This document shows positions 5,029 to 6,267 of a stretch of 6,267 nt of DNA, in pieces. Under the pieces are notes generated by a model. That model saw nothing but the letters and a program-made list of their open reading frames with translations, did no database searches and was not told the origin of the DNA. The stretch lies in the NCBI GenBank assembly GCA_964625745.1, contig CAZVCJ010000213.1:1-6267 (forward strand), given 5' to 3'. Numbering within the stretch: the stretch's first letter is position 1; every line of letters starts with the position of its first letter. A program made the translations under genes and the position numbers. Source of the stretch: CAZVCJ01 sp964625745 (GTDB lineage: Bacteria > Chloroflexota > Anaerolineae > VGOG01).

Positions 5029-5118
5029 TCCTCCCCTTCGCAGGGGGAGGCTGGGAGGGAGTGGATTCTGCCGAAGCCCCCCCCTGGCCTCTCCCTTCGA
5101 GGGAGGGGAAAAGTGGGG
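5029..5118. repeat. GC-rich double-hairpin repeat element
   Basis: Two hairpins stand in inverted arrangement: CCTCCCC/GGGGAGG (5030-5036 with 5044-5050) and CTCCC/GGGAG (5091-5095 with 5101-5105). The outer parts also resemble each other as inverted repeats: pyrimidine block, TTCG-type loop, purine block, GGCTGGGAGGG versus CCCCCTGGCC. Such CTCCCTTCG...GAGGG palindromes look like dispersed intergenic repeats. The 14-mer CTCCCTTCGAGGGA at 5091-5104 also occurs at 4921-4934. The right edge reaches the G-run just before ATG 5125. Confidence 0.6.
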
Positions 5119-5124
5119 GGGAAG

Positions 5125-6138
5125 ATGTCGGATCGTCTGCCTGTGGGCAAGCTGGAGATGGATTACCTGGGGCAGGTCTTGGCCAGGTATACTCAGGTCA
5201 ACGAGCGAGTGGTAGTAGGCGCTGCAGTGGGTGAGGATGCCACGGTGATAGACTTCGGCGATCGTTATCTGGTGGCCAAGACCGATCCCATCACCTTCGC
5301 CACTGAGGAGATAGGCTGGTACGCGGTCAACGTCAACGCCAACGACGTGGCTGCCACCGGCGCCGTCCCCAGGTGGTTTTTGGCTACCCTCCTTTTGCCT
5401 GCGGGGAGCGCTGACCGGGCCATGGTGGAGGGGATCTTCTCCCAGCTCTCCGATGCCTGCCGCCAGTTAGGGGTCTCCCTTTGCGGCGGCCACACTGAGA
5501 TCACCTACGGCCTGGCCCGGCCCATCGTGGTAGGGCAGATGTTGGGTGAGGTGGCGCGCGACAGGCTGGTGACCACCGCTGGGGCGCAGGTGGGAGACGA
5601 TATAATTCTCACCAAGGGCATCGCCATCGAGGCCACTTCCATCATTGCCTGGGAAAAGGCGGGGGAGTTGGCCAGCAGGTACCCGGCGGATTTCATTGAC
5701 CGCTGCCAGGATTTCCTCCATCAGCCGGGCATCAGCGTGGTGCGCGAGGCTCAGATCGCCACCGCTCAGGCGCGGGTTCACGCCATGCACGATCCCACCG
5801 AGGGCGGGCTGGCTATGGGCCTGCGGGAGCTGGCCCAGGCGGCGGAGGTGGGCCTGTTGGTGCATCGGGAGCGGATCGAGGTGCTGCCGGAGACGATCCT
5901 CCTCTGTAGCGATTACGGTCTCGATCCCCTGGGAATCATCGCCTCGGGCTCGCTGCTCATCGTTCTGTCGCCGAAAGATTCAGGGCGGGTCATCGAGAAG
6001 CTGGCGGAGGCGGGCGTCGAGGCGGCGGTCATCGGCCAGGTCGTGGCCAGGGAAGAGGGGTTGAAATTGATAACTGGCGGGGTGGCGAGAGACCTCCCCT
6101 ATTTTGAACGGGATGAAATCGCCAGGCTCTTCGAATAG
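5125..6138 (+). CDS. AIR synthase-related protein (PurM/HypE/SelD/ThiL superfamily)
   Basis: This is a 337-aa cytosolic protein of the superfamily whose members bind ATP and phosphorylate or dehydrate small substrates. The N-terminal domain shows VGEDAT (35-40), KTDPIT (52-57) and the metal/ATP-site-type NANDVAATGA (71-80). GGHTEIT (121-127) follows. The C-terminal domain has the conserved DPTEGGLA (223-230) and SGSLLI (274-279). It ends ARLFE and lacks the C-terminal Cys-bearing tail that true HypE needs to carry the carbamoyl/cyano group. It is also not clearly PurM, ThiL or SelD, so the substrate is unknown. ATG 5125 is chosen because the 48 upstream in-frame codons are translated repeat DNA with no family resemblance. 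The ribosome site is only a GGGGGGGAAG run. Transcription probably comes from the promoter at 4820, past the stem at 4951-4983. Confidence 0.87.
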   Translation: MSDRLPVGKLEMDYLGQVLARYTQVNERVVVGAAVGEDATVIDFGDRYLVAKTDPITFATEEIGWYAVNVNANDVAATGAVPRWFLATLLLPAGSADRAMVEGIFSQLSDACRQLGVSLCGGHTEITYGLARPIVVGQMLGEVARDRLVTTAGAQVGDDIILTKGIAIEATSIIAWEKAGELASRYPADFIDRCQDFLHQPGISVVREAQIATAQARVHAMHDPTEGGLAMGLRELAQAAEVGLLVHRERIEVLPETILLCSDYGLDPLGIIASGSLLIVLSPKDSGRVIEKLAEAGVEAAVIGQVVAREEGLKLITGGVARDLPYFERDEIARLFE

Positions 6139-6150
6139 ACTGTGAAACGC

Positions 6151-6180
6151 CAGGAGCCCAAGGTAACACTTGGGCTCCTG
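6151..6180 (+). terminator. intrinsic terminator of the AIRS-like gene
   Basis: CAGGAGCCCAAG and CTTGGGCTCCTG form a perfect 12-bp stem with a 6-nt loop, followed by GTTTTGG, 12 nt after the stop codon. It also lies just past the 3' end of the convergent tRNA and may serve both strands, although the minus-strand tail is poor in T. Confidence 0.88.
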
Positions 6181-6184
6181 GTTT

Positions 6185-6260
6185 TGGTAGCGCATAGGGG
6201 AATCGAACCCCTGTTTCTGCCTTGAGAGGGCAGTGTCCTTGACCCCTAGACGAATGCGCC
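6185..6260 (-). tRNA. tRNA-Glu (anticodon CUC), CCA encoded
   Basis: Read on the minus strand the 76-nt molecule folds as a full cloverleaf. The acceptor stem is GGCGCAT/ATGCGCT with a G-U first pair. The D stem is GTCT/GGAC. The anticodon stem CTGCC/GGCAG holds the loop CTCTCAA, giving anticodon CUC (Glu, GAG codons). The variable region is 4 nt, and the T arm is AGGGG-TTCGATT-CCCCT. The discriminator is A, followed by encoded CCA (6185-6187 on the plus strand). Its promoter lies beyond the window edge. Confidence 0.96.
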
Positions 6261-6267
6261 TTACTTG

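Noticed and set aside
4981..5124. N-terminal extension of the AIRS-like protein from an ATG at 4981
   Set aside because: The 48 codons are repeat DNA, the ATG lies within the terminator-like stem region, no ribosome site precedes it, and the family resemblance begins after 5125.
1..6267. CRISPR array, prophage, toxin-antitoxin or defence system
   Set aside because: No regularly spaced repeats, no cas, integrase or capsid genes, and no paired small toxin/antitoxin frames are visible.

Overview
The window is a GC-rich bacterial chromosomal segment with separately transcribed housekeeping-type genes. The gaps between them are filled with palindromic repeat DNA. A 50-residue DUF5679-like zinc ribbon, an LcfA/FadD-type acyl-CoA ligase and small-inverted-repeat families of this kind make me think of Chloroflexota (Anaerolineae/Dehalococcoidia-like). 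That is inference from recalled patterns, not a database result.

Layout. 1-168 is a leader region with an imperfect palindrome. 169-1986 (+) is ftsH, the membrane AAA+ zinc protease. 1987-2428 has no gene. It holds two different inverted-repeat elements, a stray third copy of one repeat end, and a strong hairpin that can terminate both converging genes. 2429-4108 (-) is a long-chain acyl-CoA ligase (fadD/lcfA type). 4109-4535 is a divergent control region. It contains a near-consensus minus-strand promoter for fadD, a roughly 228-nt fadD leader with a repeat-derived hairpin, a 10-bp palindrome, and two plus-strand promoters for the next gene. 4536-4688 (+) is a 50-aa four-cysteine zinc-ribbon protein, followed by a structured RNA/terminator-like element.

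4820-4983 is the most unusual part. A strong promoter drives a short RNA that carries a perfect Shine-Dalgarno, a 17-codon serine-rich mini-ORF and an anti-Shine-Dalgarno able to pair 11 bp with that same ribosome site. A competing perfect 10-bp GC-rich hairpin and an 11-bp terminator-like stem follow. It has the layout of a translational or attenuation leader for the next gene, or of a small regulatory RNA. 5029-5118 is a GC-rich double-hairpin repeat running almost to the next start codon. 5125-6138 (+) is an AIR-synthase-related (PurM/HypE/SelD/ThiL superfamily) protein without the HypE C-terminal cysteine. It ends at an excellent terminator. 6185-6260 (-) is a tRNA-Glu(CUC) with encoded CCA.

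The genes do not form a common pathway. FtsH does membrane protein quality control, the ligase activates fatty acids, the zinc ribbon is of unknown role and the AIRS-like protein probably binds ATP. No phage, transposase, CRISPR or defence genes are visible. The interest lies in the non-coding structure: the switch-like leader at 4870-4983, and a small mobile-looking element at 2122-2263 with 18-bp terminal inverted repeats and flanking 10-bp direct repeats.
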